Of a stretch of DNA of 64,000 nucleotides, positions 17,597-25,354 are shown in pieces (position 1 is the first letter of the stretch; every line of letters starts with the position of its first letter). The position numbers were made by a program, and so were the translations under genes. Below the pieces are notes generated by a model that saw only the letters and a list, made by a program, of their open reading frames with translations, was not told where the DNA came from and did not search any database. Origin of the DNA: Nocardiopsis gilva YIM 90087 (GTDB lineage Bacteria > Actinomycetota > Actinomycetes > Streptosporangiales > Streptosporangiaceae); the NCBI RefSeq assembly GCF_002263495.1, contig NZ_CP022753.1, positions 4,402,001 through 4,466,000 of the forward strand, given 5' to 3'.

Positions 17597-18487
17597 ATGG
17601 CCGAGCGACACAGACGACGCCCGCGGCTGGACCGGCACGCGGTGGAATCCCGCCTGCTGGCGGCTCTGCGGATCGTGGTGATCGTCGGTGCCATCGCCGC
17701 GGCGGCGGGTCCGCTGCTTTATGGCGCGGTTCTGTCGGTGCGGCCGTTCACCGAGATCATCTCCGCCCCGCTGGCACTCCCCCGGCCAGGCGAGGTGGAC
17801 GTGAGCTCCTATGGCCGGGCCCTGGCCGATGAGTCCGCGGGCGGGTTCGGGCTGGCCCGGTTCATGCGCACCTCGCTACTGGTGTCGGTGTGGACCATGC
17901 TGCTCACCGTGGTCTGCAGCGTCCTGGGCGCCTACGCGGCGGTGCGGCTGCGATTCTTCGGCCGCGACACCGTCAACGGGTTCTTCCTCGCCGTGTACCT
18001 GTTTCCCGGGATCGTGCTCGCGGTACCGCTGTTCGTGCTGTTCAGCCGCATCGGCCTCACCGGTTCGCTGGTGGGGCTGGTGATCATCTACATGGCCCAG
18101 ACGATCCCGGTGTCGCTGTACATGCTCCGCGGCTATTTCCAGGCGGTTCCGGTCAGCGTGGAGGAGGCCGCGGAGGTCGACGGCTGCAACCGGCTGCAGG
18201 TGATCACGCGGGTGGTGCTCCCGATGGCACTGCCCGGGGTCGCCGCGACCGGGCTGTACGTGTTCATGATCGCGTGGAACGAATTCCTGTTCGCGCTGCT
18301 CTTCCTCGTCGACGACCGGGAGCGGTGGACGGTGTCGCTGGGTATCGCGCGTCTCGCCGACTTCGCGATCCCCGCCCCGGTACTGATGGCCGGGTCGATC
18401 GCGATCACCGTCCCGGTCGTGATCGGCTTCCTGCTCGCCCAGCGGCTGCTGGTCTCGGGGCTGACGGCCGGGGCCGAGAAGGGGTGA
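17597..18487 (+). CDS. Sugar ABC transporter permease, MalG type
   Basis: The 296-residue product begins immediately after the stop of the MalF-type gene. It has a basic N-terminus, a hydrophobic segment at IVVIVGAIAAAAGPLLYG and five further segments. The EAA motif reads EEAAEVDGCNRLQVITRVVLP, followed by LPGVAATGLYVFMIAWNEFLFA, typical of the inner half of MalG-type subunits. It completes the membrane channel with the preceding gene. The operon ends here, followed by a strong hairpin. Confidence 0.92.
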   Translation: MAERHRRRPRLDRHAVESRLLAALRIVVIVGAIAAAAGPLLYGAVLSVRPFTEIISAPLALPRPGEVDVSSYGRALADESAGGFGLARFMRTSLLVSVWTMLLTVVCSVLGAYAAVRLRFFGRDTVNGFFLAVYLFPGIVLAVPLFVLFSRIGLTGSLVGLVIIYMAQTIPVSLYMLRGYFQAVPVSVEEAAEVDGCNRLQVITRVVLPMALPGVAATGLYVFMIAWNEFLFALLFLVDDRERWTVSLGIARLADFAIPAPVLMAGSIAITVPVVIGFLLAQRLLVSGLTAGAEKG

Positions 18488-18545
18488 GTGGCCGATCGAC
18501 GCGAACGCCGTGGGGAGTGGGGACGATGGGCTGGAGCGAGCAGGG

Positions 18546-18588
18546 GACCGGTCGGCGCCCGTGCCAGGTAAATGGGCGCCGACCGGTC
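18546..18588. terminator. Bidirectional terminator between convergent operons
   Basis: A 15-bp perfect inverted repeat (GACCGGTCGGCGCCC and its complement) with a 13-base loop lies midway between the MalG-type permease (+) and the SsuB-like ATPase (-). It can serve both strands. Confidence 0.75.
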
Positions 18589-18608
18589 GGTCGGCCGTGG
18601 CCGACGAC

Positions 18609-19424
18609 TCAGGCGTCGGCCGTCGCCGGGTTCGGCGCCGGTCCACGCTCGTCGGCAGGGCCGCGCTTGGCGTTCTGGATCTGGTTGTAGACCCGTGCGC
18701 GCAGTTCGGCGAAGCGCGACTGGGACCGCGTGGTGAGCTGGTCGCGCTCGTCGGGCAGGTCGATGGCCACGTCGTCCTGGATCACCGTCGGCGAGGACGA
18801 GAGCACCAGCACGCGCTGGCCGAGGTAGACCGCCTCGTCGATGTCGTGCGTGACGAACAGGACGGTGATGGAGAACTTGTGCCACAGGTCGCGGATCAGG
18901 TCCTCCAGGTCGGCCCTGGTCTGCGCGTCCACGGCGGCGAAGGGCTCGTCCATGAGCAGCACGCGCGGCTCATAGGCGATGGCCCGGGCGATCGCGACGC
19001 GCTGCTGCATGCCGCCGGAGAGCTGCCAGGGGTAGGACGACGCGAAGTCGGACAGTCCCACGGCCTCCAGCGACTCGCGCACCAGCTTGCGCCGCCGCGC
19101 CCGGGACAGCTTCTTCTCCTTGAGCGGGAGTTCGATGTTGTCCCGCACGCTCATCCACGGGAACAGGCTGCGGCCGTACTCCTGGAAGACGACGGCCATG
19201 TCCCGCGGCGGGCCGGTGACCTTGTTCCCGGCGAGCTCGACGCTGCCGGAGGTCGGGGCCATGAGCCCGGAGATGCACTTGAGCAGCGTGGTCTTGCCGC
19301 AGCCCGAGGGGCCGACGAGGCAGGCCAGCTCGCCCTCGCCGAGCCGGAACGTGAGGTCGCGGACGGCTTCGACCTCGCGGTCCTCACCCCGGTAGATCTT
19401 CTGCAGCCGGGTCACCTCAAGCAT
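18609..19424 (-). CDS. ABC transporter ATPase, NrtD/SsuB/TauB family
   Basis: The 271-residue product has Walker A GPSGCGKTTLLKCIS, Q-loop VFQEYGRSLFPW, signature LSGGMQQRVAIARA, Walker B VLLMDEPFAAVD and H-loop VTHDIDEAV. ATG 19424 is selected because AAGGAG lies eight bases upstream; a GTG three codons earlier would overlap that site. It is the last gene of a four-gene minus-strand operon (binding protein, two permeases, ATPase). The family energises uptake of small anions such as sulfonates, nitrate or aromatic acids. Its position beside the pca regulator suggests aromatic acids, by inference only. Confidence 0.9.
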   Translation of the reverse strand: MLEVTRLQKIYRGEDREVEAVRDLTFRLGEGELACLVGPSGCGKTTLLKCISGLMAPTSGSVELAGNKVTGPPRDMAVVFQEYGRSLFPWMSVRDNIELPLKEKKLSRARRRKLVRESLEAVGLSDFASSYPWQLSGGMQQRVAIARAIAYEPRVLLMDEPFAAVDAQTRADLEDLIRDLWHKFSITVLFVTHDIDEAVYLGQRVLVLSSSPTVIQDDVAIDLPDERDQLTTRSQSRFAELRARVYNQIQNAKRGPADERGPAPNPATADA

Positions 19425-19490
19425 TGCGACCACTCCTTGCCAGGCCGTTGGGGTATGGGGGTGCGGGGAAGGGATGGGGCGTTCATCGGC

Positions 19491-20300
19491 TCACTCCCCG
19501 CGGCTCGCGGCGCGCACGCCGTGGTACCAGCCCAGGACGTAGCGCTCCACCAGGCCGAAGAGCACCGACAGGACGAAGCCGATCAGCCCCAGCAGCACGA
19601 TGCCGCTCCACATCTCGGGGATGGCGAAGCTCCGCTGGAACTGCACGATGGTGAAGCCCAGGCCGCTGGAGCTGGCGAACATCTCGCTGATGACCATCAG
19701 GATGATCGCGATGGACAGCCCCTGGCGCAGGCCCGCCATGATCTGCGGGCTGGCCGAGCGCAGCACGAGGGTGGTGAGCCACCTCGGGCCGCGGATGCCG
19801 TAGCACCGGCAGGTGTCCGACAGCACCGGGTCGACCGCGCGCACGCCCTCGATGGTGTTGAGCAGGATCGGCCACACGCATCCGGACACGATGACCGCGA
19901 GCTTCATGGGGGTGTTCACGCCGACGAGCAGCATCAGCAGCGGCACGAGGACCGGCGGCGGGACGGCCCGGAAGAACTCCAGGACCGGCTCAGTCACCGC
20001 GCGGGCGCGGGGCGACAGGCCCAGGACCGCGCCGAGGCCGACGCCGAGGACCGCCGCCAGGGCGAATCCGAGCAGCAGGCGGCCGATGCTGGGCAGCACG
20101 TCGACGAAGAAGCGGTCGGAGAACCACACCTCGCCGAACGTCGTCGCGATGACGTCGGGGGTTGGCGTGTAGTAGTTGCCGGAGGCGGCGCTGCCGACCC
20201 ACCACAGCGCGATGAGCAGCGCCGGCAGCAGGAGGAGCTGAACGAGGCGGGCCAGCACCCGCCCGGGTCGACCGGCGGCCGATGTTCGCATGGTCGTCAC
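19491..20300 (-). CDS. ABC transporter permease, SsuC/TauC family
   Basis: The 269-residue product has six hydrophobic segments (first at VQLLLLPALLIALWWVG) and the NrtB/SsuC EAA-like region SDTCRCYGIRGPRWLTTLVL, with SEMFASSSGLGFTIVQFQRSF near the end. The GTG at 20300 overlaps the TGA of the preceding permease gene (GTGA) and has GGAGG four bases before it. An ATG three codons later is the alternative start. It pairs with the adjacent permease to form a heterodimeric channel. Confidence 0.88.
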   Translation of the reverse strand: MTTMRTSAAGRPGRVLARLVQLLLLPALLIALWWVGSAASGNYYTPTPDVIATTFGEVWFSDRFFVDVLPSIGRLLLGFALAAVLGVGLGAVLGLSPRARAVTEPVLEFFRAVPPPVLVPLLMLLVGVNTPMKLAVIVSGCVWPILLNTIEGVRAVDPVLSDTCRCYGIRGPRWLTTLVLRSASPQIMAGLRQGLSIAIILMVISEMFASSSGLGFTIVQFQRSFAIPEMWSGIVLLGLIGFVLSVLFGLVERYVLGWYHGVRAASRGE

Positions 20301-21109
20301 AGGACCTCCCCCCGTACCGATGAGTGCCAGCGCAGCGCGCGCCGCTCCAGCGCGCGGATGCCCACGTTGACGAGGACGCCGAGCGCACCAGTAGCGACGA
20401 TCAGCGCGTAGACCTCGACGATGGCTCCGCTGGACCGGGCCACGGCGATCTCCTGGCCGAGGCCGGGGCTGCCGATGACCAGCTGCGCGGTGACCGTGAG
20501 GACCAGCGCGACGGCGGCGCCGAGCCGCAGTCCGGTCATCAGGTAGGGCAGCGCCGAGGGCCACACGACGTAGCGGATCCGGGCCAGGCGGCCGAGCCCG
20601 TAGCAGCGCGCGGTCTGCTCAGCGACGGGGTCGACGTCGGCGACCCCGTAGAGCACCTGGATGTAGATCTGCCAGAACGCGGCGTAGACGACCAGCAGCA
20701 GGGTTGAGCGGATGTCCGTGCCGTAGAGCAGGATCGCCAGCGGGATCAGCGCGACGGACGGGATGGGGCGGAGGAACTCCACCGTGGAGGTGGTGAAGGC
20801 GCGCACGCGCGGCGCGGAGCCGATGAGGAAGCCGAGGACGGCGGCCGCCGCGAAGGCGATCGCCAGCCCCAGCGCCCACGCGGCGAGGGTGTCGCCCACC
20901 GCGGTCCAGAACGCCGCACTGCCGAGCCGTCCGGCCAGGGCGCCCGCGACCTCGGAGGCCGGGGGAAGGTAGGCGGGCCGCGCCGCCCCGATGCGGGGCA
21001 GCGCCTCCCACAGCACGATCAGTCCGGCGACACCGGCGGCGCCCAGCAGGGCCCGGTTCGCGCCCGCACCAAGGGTGGCGTCGGGTGAGGTTGTTGCGGT
21101 TCGGGTCAC
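20297..21109 (-). CDS. ABC transporter permease, SsuC/TauC family (second subunit)
   Basis: The 270-residue product is homologous to the next gene. It has a hydrophobic first segment (ALLGAAGVAGLIVLWEALP), the conserved periplasmic YLPPASEVAGAL and TVEFLRPIPSVALIPLAIL, and the loop AEQTARCYGLGRLARIRYVVWP. Its GTG start overlaps the stop of the binding-protein gene. All four genes of this transporter are thus tightly linked. Confidence 0.88.
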   Translation of the reverse strand: MTRTATTSPDATLGAGANRALLGAAGVAGLIVLWEALPRIGAARPAYLPPASEVAGALAGRLGSAAFWTAVGDTLAAWALGLAIAFAAAAVLGFLIGSAPRVRAFTTSTVEFLRPIPSVALIPLAILLYGTDIRSTLLLVVYAAFWQIYIQVLYGVADVDPVAEQTARCYGLGRLARIRYVVWPSALPYLMTGLRLGAAVALVLTVTAQLVIGSPGLGQEIAVARSSGAIVEVYALIVATGALGVLVNVGIRALERRALRWHSSVRGEVL

Positions 21110-22056
21110 TGGTAGAGCTCGTCCAGCTTCGGCTCGTTCTCGATCAGGCCGTCCTTCTGCATCAGGTCACCGAGCACCTTGGCGGACTCGGTGTCCTTCT
21201 GGGAGGGGTAGTTGGGCAGCCGGATCTCCTCGATGAGGTTCTGGTCCATCTTGGTGTAGGTGGTGAGGATGCGGCGCACCTCTTCGGGGTGGCTCTGGGC
21301 GTAGGACTGCGACTCCGACATGGCCGTGGTGAACGACTTGGCGACCTCCGGGTTCTCGGAGAGGAACTTCTCGGAGGTGAAGTAGACGGCCACGGAGAGC
21401 GACTCGTGGGTGTCGACGAAGTTGGACGCGACCTCGGTGGCGCCGTCGTCGAGGGCCATGGTGAGGAAGGGTTCGACCACCCAGGCGGCGTCGACCTGCT
21501 TCTTCTCCACCGCGGCGGGCATGTCCGGGAAGGCCATCTCGACGAACTCGATGTCGTCGGGGTTGCCCCCGTCCTTGCGCACGGAGTTGCGGACGGTGGT
21601 GTCGCCGATGTTCTTCAGCGTGTTCACCGCGACCTTCTTGCCCGCGAGGTCCTTGGCGCTGGTGATGGGGCTGCCCTCGGGCACCACGACCGCGCCGAAG
21701 TCGCCCTTCTGCTTGCCGGTGCTGGCCACGGCGTTGTTGATGACCTTCAGCGGAAGGCCCTTCTCCCGGGCGACGATCAGGGAGGTCACGTTGCTGAAGG
21801 CGATGTCGAAGTCGCCGCTGACGACACCGGGGATCGCCTCGGCGCCGCCCTGGACGTTGGTGATGTCGAGCTTGATCCCGAGATCCTCGAAGTAGCCCTG
21901 GTCAATCCCGAGGTGGAGGGCCGCTGTGTCGACGACCGGCATGGAGCCGATCTTCAGCGTGGTGACTCCGTCTTTCTCCGCGGCATCACCCCCTCCGCAG
22001 GCCGTGGTCGCGAGCAGCGCCGCGACTCCGGTCAGAGCGAGGATCTTTCGACGCAT
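21106..22056 (-). CDS. ABC transporter substrate-binding lipoprotein, SsuA/NMT1 type
   Basis: The 316-residue product has a lipoprotein signal with the lipobox at LLATTACGGG. The mature part shows the NMT1/SsuA layout: LKIGSMPVVDTAALHLGIDQGYFEDLG at the start (shown here only in part by its DTAALHLGIDQGYFEDLG core), GDFDIAFSNVTSL in the hinge, and VDAAWVVEPFLTMAL later. Family members bind sulfonates, nitrate, pyrimidine precursors or aromatic carboxylates. It is the first gene of the operon and is divergent from the IclR regulator. A GTTC-N7-GAAC palindrome sits 150 bases upstream, linking it to the pca regulon as a hypothesis. Confidence 0.88.
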   Translation of the reverse strand: MRRKILALTGVAALLATTACGGGDAAEKDGVTTLKIGSMPVVDTAALHLGIDQGYFEDLGIKLDITNVQGGAEAIPGVVSGDFDIAFSNVTSLIVAREKGLPLKVINNAVASTGKQKGDFGAVVVPEGSPITSAKDLAGKKVAVNTLKNIGDTTVRNSVRKDGGNPDDIEFVEMAFPDMPAAVEKKQVDAAWVVEPFLTMALDDGATEVASNFVDTHESLSVAVYFTSEKFLSENPEVAKSFTTAMSESQSYAQSHPEEVRRILTTYTKMDQNLIEEIRLPNYPSQKDTESAKVLGDLMQKDGLIENEPKLDELYQ

Positions 22057-22205
22057 CGGGGTCTCCTGAAATAAGGGAACGTGGGGATGGGCCGGGATAC
22101 AAGATGATCGGCGGGATCTTGCCCCTCGGTCTGGCTCCCGGTGGGCGCGGACCGAAGCGTTCGCAGCACCCCGAAATGTCGTTCATGTGCGCCTTGCGAA
22201 CTGGC

Positions 22206-22220
22206 GTTCTCGTCGCGAAC
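22206..22220. promoter_or_regulatory. Candidate PcaR/IclR operator, transporter side
   Basis: GTTCTCGTCGCGAAC is a GTTC-N7-GAAC palindrome of the length used by PobR/PcaU/PcaR-type IclR regulators. It lies 150 bases upstream of the binding-protein start. It is one of four such sites in 1.4 kb. Confidence 0.5.
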
Positions 22221-22538
22221 GTAGAGGATTACCATTATGTCGTCAACCCAACACTTCGGGTTGAAACGGACACCCGACCTGCCGTAAATCCACCGCGAAA
22301 AGGGGGCCAATGGATGGGATGGCAGGATGACCTGTCCTCCATGTCGGCGCTGACCGGCGCGACCTTCCTGATCGTCGCACATCCGCGGGCGTCGCCACCG
22401 CCCTGCGGGGGCGATATCGGCCGCAGTCCGATGAGACGAGGCCAACACTGTGACCGCCGCCTCGCGGCTGCTCCGCGGCCGTTTCCGACCTGGGACGATC
22501 GTCCCACGCAACGCGGAGCGAAGCCGTACGGACACCCT

Positions 22539-22553
22539 GTTCGGTATGAGAAC
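22539..22553. promoter_or_regulatory. Candidate PcaR/IclR operator, regulator side
   Basis: GTTCGGTATGAGAAC fits GTTC-N7-GAAC exactly, extended by T and A on the outside. It lies 69 bases before the regulator start, a normal position for autoregulation. Confidence 0.55.
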
Positions 22554-22621
22554 ATCGCTGAACACCCCCTGCTGCGCGGCCGATGCCGCGGCGATGTCAC
22601 GTGAATCAGGAGCAGTCGACG

Positions 22622-23425
22622 ATGACCACCGGAGCGACCCCGGAAGAGCCGAAGGCCCGCGGCGCGCACTACGTGCAGTCGCTGGATCGGGGCCTGGCCG
22701 TCATCCGGGCGTTCTCCGCGCAGACCCCGGCGATGACGCTGAGTGAGGTCGCCCGGGCGACCGGGCTGACCCGGGCGGCGGCCCGCCGCTTCCTGCTCAC
22801 CCTGTCCGACCTCGGCTACATCCGCAGCGACGGGCGGATGTTCCGGCTCACCCCGCGCGTCCTGGAGCTCGGCTACGCCTACCTCTCCTCGGCCGACCTG
22901 CCCGAGGTCGCCCAACCCCACCTGGAGCGGCTGGCCGCCGAGGTGCACGAATCGTCCTCGCTGTCGATCCTCGACGGCGACGACGTGGTCTACATCGCCC
23001 GCGCGGCCACGTCGCGGATCATGACGGTGTCGATCAACGTCGGCACCCGCTTCCCCGCCTACGCCACCTCGATGGGCCGGGTCCTGCTGGCCGGGCGCCC
23101 GCCCGCCGAGCTGGAGGCCTACCTGGAGCGGGTACACCTGGGCCCGCTCACCGCCCGCACCATCTCCTCGGCCGACCGGCTGCGCTCCGAGCTGGAGAAG
23201 ATCCGCTGCCAGGGCTGGGCCGTGGTGGACCAGGAGCTGGAAGAGGGGCTGCGCGCGGTGGCCGCGCCGATCCGGGACCGCCAGGGCCACGTGATCGCGG
23301 CCACCAACGTCTCGGCGCACGCCAGCCGCAGGTCGGCCGAGGATGTGCGGCGCGACCTCCTGCCGCCCCTGCTGGCCACGGCGGCCCGCATCGAGGCGGA
23401 CCTGGAGATCGCGTCCCGCGGCTGA
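22622..23425 (+). CDS. pcaR: IclR-family regulator of protocatechuate catabolism (PcaR/PcaU/PobR subgroup)
   Basis: The 267-residue product starts at ATG 22622 with CAGGAG nine bases upstream. Residues about 20-80 form a winged helix-turn-helix (VQSLDRGLAVIRAFSAQ, MTLSEVARATGLTRAAARRF). The C-terminal IclR effector domain has ESSSLSILDGDDVVYIARA, PAYATSMGRVLLAG and GWAVVDQELEEGLRAVAAPI, which are hallmark segments of the PcaR/PcaU/PobR branch. The effector should be an aromatic acid or 3-oxoadipate. It lies directly before pcaIJF and divergent from the ABC transporter; four matching palindromes flank it. The symbol reflects subgroup and context. Confidence 0.85.
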   Translation: MTTGATPEEPKARGAHYVQSLDRGLAVIRAFSAQTPAMTLSEVARATGLTRAAARRFLLTLSDLGYIRSDGRMFRLTPRVLELGYAYLSSADLPEVAQPHLERLAAEVHESSSLSILDGDDVVYIARAATSRIMTVSINVGTRFPAYATSMGRVLLAGRPPAELEAYLERVHLGPLTARTISSADRLRSELEKIRCQGWAVVDQELEEGLRAVAAPIRDRQGHVIAATNVSAHASRRSAEDVRRDLLPPLLATAARIEADLEIASRG

Positions 23426-23584
23426 CCTCCGTCGGCCGGTCCCCTCACCGCGGGTAACGCCCCCTCTTTCGCCCCCCATCTCCCCCCATCGCGCTGTCGC
23501 GGCGCCGACCTGCGTCTTCGCGGCCCTGTGCCCATACGCAGGGTTGACCAGCCGTGCACGCGGCGCTAACGTCTGCCCCAGGAT

Positions 23585-23599
23585 GTTCGCCTTATGAAC
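23585..23599. promoter_or_regulatory. Candidate PcaR/IclR operator upstream of pcaI (distal)
   Basis: GTTCGCCTTATGAAC matches GTTC-N7-GAAC exactly. It lies 35 bases before the pcaI start and 20 bases or two helical turns (19-base offset) from the next site, so both would lie on one face of the DNA near the promoter. Confidence 0.6.
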
Positions 23600-23603
23600 A
23601 TCC

Positions 23604-23618
23604 ATTCGCAATACGAAC
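23604..23618. promoter_or_regulatory. Candidate PcaR/IclR operator upstream of pcaI (proximal)
   Basis: ATTCGCAATACGAAC has TTCG/CGAA arms and differs from the other three sites only at the first base. It ends 16 bases before ATG 23635 and would overlap the core promoter or early transcript. Confidence 0.55.
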
Positions 23619-23634
23619 AGGAGATGGTGAGCAC

Positions 23635-24468
23635 ATGATCCTGCCGCTGGACGAAGGGATCCGTGAGCTCGTCCACGACGGGGACACCGTCGCCCTCGAA
23701 GGCTTCACCCACCTCATCCCGGTCGCCGCGGGCCACGAGATCATCCGTCAGGGCCTGCGTGACCTCACGCTGGTGCGGATGACCCCGGACATCGTCTACG
23801 ACCAGATGATCGGCGCCGGATGCGCGCGCAAGCTGGTGTTCTCCTGGGGCGGCAACCCGGGCGTGGGCTCGCTGCACCGCTTCCGCGACGCCGTACAGAA
23901 TGGGTGGCCGGTCCCGCTGGAGATCGAGGAGCACAGCCACGCGGGCATGGCCAACCGCTACGTCGCCGGTGCCTCCGGGCTGCCCTTCGCGGTACTGCGC
24001 GGCTACCTCGGCACCGACCTGGTCGGGCGGACAGGCGGGATCGCCGCCATCGACTGCCCGTTCACCGGCGAGACGCTCACCGCCGTCCCCGCGCTCACCC
24101 CCGACGTCGCTATCGTGCACGCGCAGCGGGCCGACCGCGCGGGCAACGTCCAGCTGTGGGGGATCACCGGGGTACAGAAGGAGGCCGTGCTCGCCGCCCG
24201 GCGCTCGCTGGTCACCGTGGAGGAGATCGTCGACGAGCTCACACCCGTGCCCGACCAGGTGCTGCTGCCCGCGCGCGTGGTGACCGCCGTCGCCGAGGTT
24301 CCGGGCGGGGCCGCCCCGTCGTACGCGCACGGGTACTACGCCCGCGACAACGCCGCCTACCAGGCCTGGGACGCCATCGGCCGGGACCGGGAGCGCTTCA
24401 CCCAGTGGCTCGACGACGACCTGCCCGGCGCGCGTCCCGCCGGCCGGAAAGAGCAGGTGAACTCGTGA
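23635..24468 (+). CDS. pcaI: 3-oxoadipate CoA-transferase subunit A
   Basis: The 277-residue product starts at ATG 23635 with AGGAG upstream. It contains DGDTVALEGFTHLIPVAAGH, the CoA-transferase family I alpha-subunit opening. KLVFSWGGNPGVGS is the glycine-rich CoA loop, and AIDCPFTGETLTAVPALTPD follows. With PcaJ it transfers CoA from succinyl-CoA to 3-oxoadipate in the cytoplasm. Its stop overlaps the start of pcaJ (GTGA). It is the first gene of the pcaIJFHG operon and is preceded by two operator-like palindromes. Confidence 0.9.
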   Translation: MILPLDEGIRELVHDGDTVALEGFTHLIPVAAGHEIIRQGLRDLTLVRMTPDIVYDQMIGAGCARKLVFSWGGNPGVGSLHRFRDAVQNGWPVPLEIEEHSHAGMANRYVAGASGLPFAVLRGYLGTDLVGRTGGIAAIDCPFTGETLTAVPALTPDVAIVHAQRADRAGNVQLWGITGVQKEAVLAARRSLVTVEEIVDELTPVPDQVLLPARVVTAVAEVPGGAAPSYAHGYYARDNAAYQAWDAIGRDRERFTQWLDDDLPGARPAGRKEQVNS

Positions 24469-25316
24469 CTCAGGACACCACGGAACGCGGCGCCGCGACG
24501 CGGAACGCGGCGGAATCGCCGGAGGCGGGGGGACCGCGGGCGAGCGCGGAGCAGGGCACGGCCACGGCGCACGCGACCTACACCGCGGACGAGATCATGA
24601 CGGTCACCGCGGCGCGCACCCTCACCTCCGCCATGGCCTGCTTCGTCGGCATCGGCCTGCCCAGTACCGCCGCCAACCTCGCCCGGCGCACCCACGCGCC
24701 CGGCCTGTGGATGATCTACGAGTCGGGGACGCTCGGCGCCGCGCCGGACACGCTCCCGCTGTCCATCGGCGACGGCATCCTCGCCGAGACCGCCGACAGC
24801 GTCGTGTCCGTGCCGGAGATCTTCAACTACTGGCTGCAGCCCGGACGCATCGACGTCGGTTTCCTGGGGGCCGCGCAGATCGACCGCTACGGCAACATCA
24901 ACACCACCGTCATCGGCGACTACACCGACCCCGCGGTGCGGCTGCCGGGCGCCGGAGGAGCCCCGGAGATCGCCGCCTCCTGCCGCGAGGTGGTGGTCAT
25001 CGTCCGGCAGAGCCGCCGCACGTTCGTCGAGTCCGTCGACTTCGTCACCTCGGTCGGCCACGGCCGGGGCCCGGGCGATCGGGAGCGCCTCGGTCTGCGC
25101 GGCGCCGGACCCACCCGCGTCATCACCGACCTGGGCGTCCTCGAACCCGACCCCGACACCCGAGAACTCACCCTGGCGAGCGTCCACCCCGGCGTCGCCC
25201 TCGACGACGTGCACGCCGCCACCGGCTGGGACCTGGCCGTCTCCCCCGACCTCACCACGACACCCGAGCCCCGGCCTGCGGAGCTGGCGGCGCTGCGCGA
25301 CCTCACGCGATCCTAG
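24465..25316 (+). CDS. pcaJ: 3-oxoadipate CoA-transferase subunit B
   Basis: The 283-residue product starts at GTG 24465, overlapping pcaI. An Ala/Glu-rich extension of about 40 residues precedes the conserved part (TADEIMTVTAARTL). LWMIYESGTLGA carries the catalytic glutamate of the beta subunit. VPEIFNYWLQPGRIDVGFLG, QIDRYGNINTTVIGDY and VDFVTSVGHGRG are family segments. It forms the active CoA transferase with PcaI. The N-terminal extension is longer than usual and may be disordered. Confidence 0.9.
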   Translation: MTQDTTERGAATRNAAESPEAGGPRASAEQGTATAHATYTADEIMTVTAARTLTSAMACFVGIGLPSTAANLARRTHAPGLWMIYESGTLGAAPDTLPLSIGDGILAETADSVVSVPEIFNYWLQPGRIDVGFLGAAQIDRYGNINTTVIGDYTDPAVRLPGAGGAPEIAASCREVVVIVRQSRRTFVESVDFVTSVGHGRGPGDRERLGLRGAGPTRVITDLGVLEPDPDTRELTLASVHPGVALDDVHAATGWDLAVSPDLTTTPEPRPAELAALRDLTRS

Positions 25317-25354
25317 GCGCGGCACACCTCACCCCTCGGGAGGATGGAGACCTC

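Larger units (their letters stand above)
22057..22621. promoter_or_regulatory. Divergent promoter region of the transporter operon and the IclR regulator
   Basis: This stretch of 565 bases has no convincing gene. It contains two 15-bp GTTC-N7-GAAC palindromes (listed separately). Local GC is lower at 22190-22300. The transporter start at 22056 has a purine-rich upstream (GGAG within 15 bases). Confidence 0.6.

Noticed and set aside
18510-20411. 633-codon plus-strand open frame over the SsuB/SsuC-like genes
   Set aside because: Antisense shadow of genes with intact Walker and EAA motifs.
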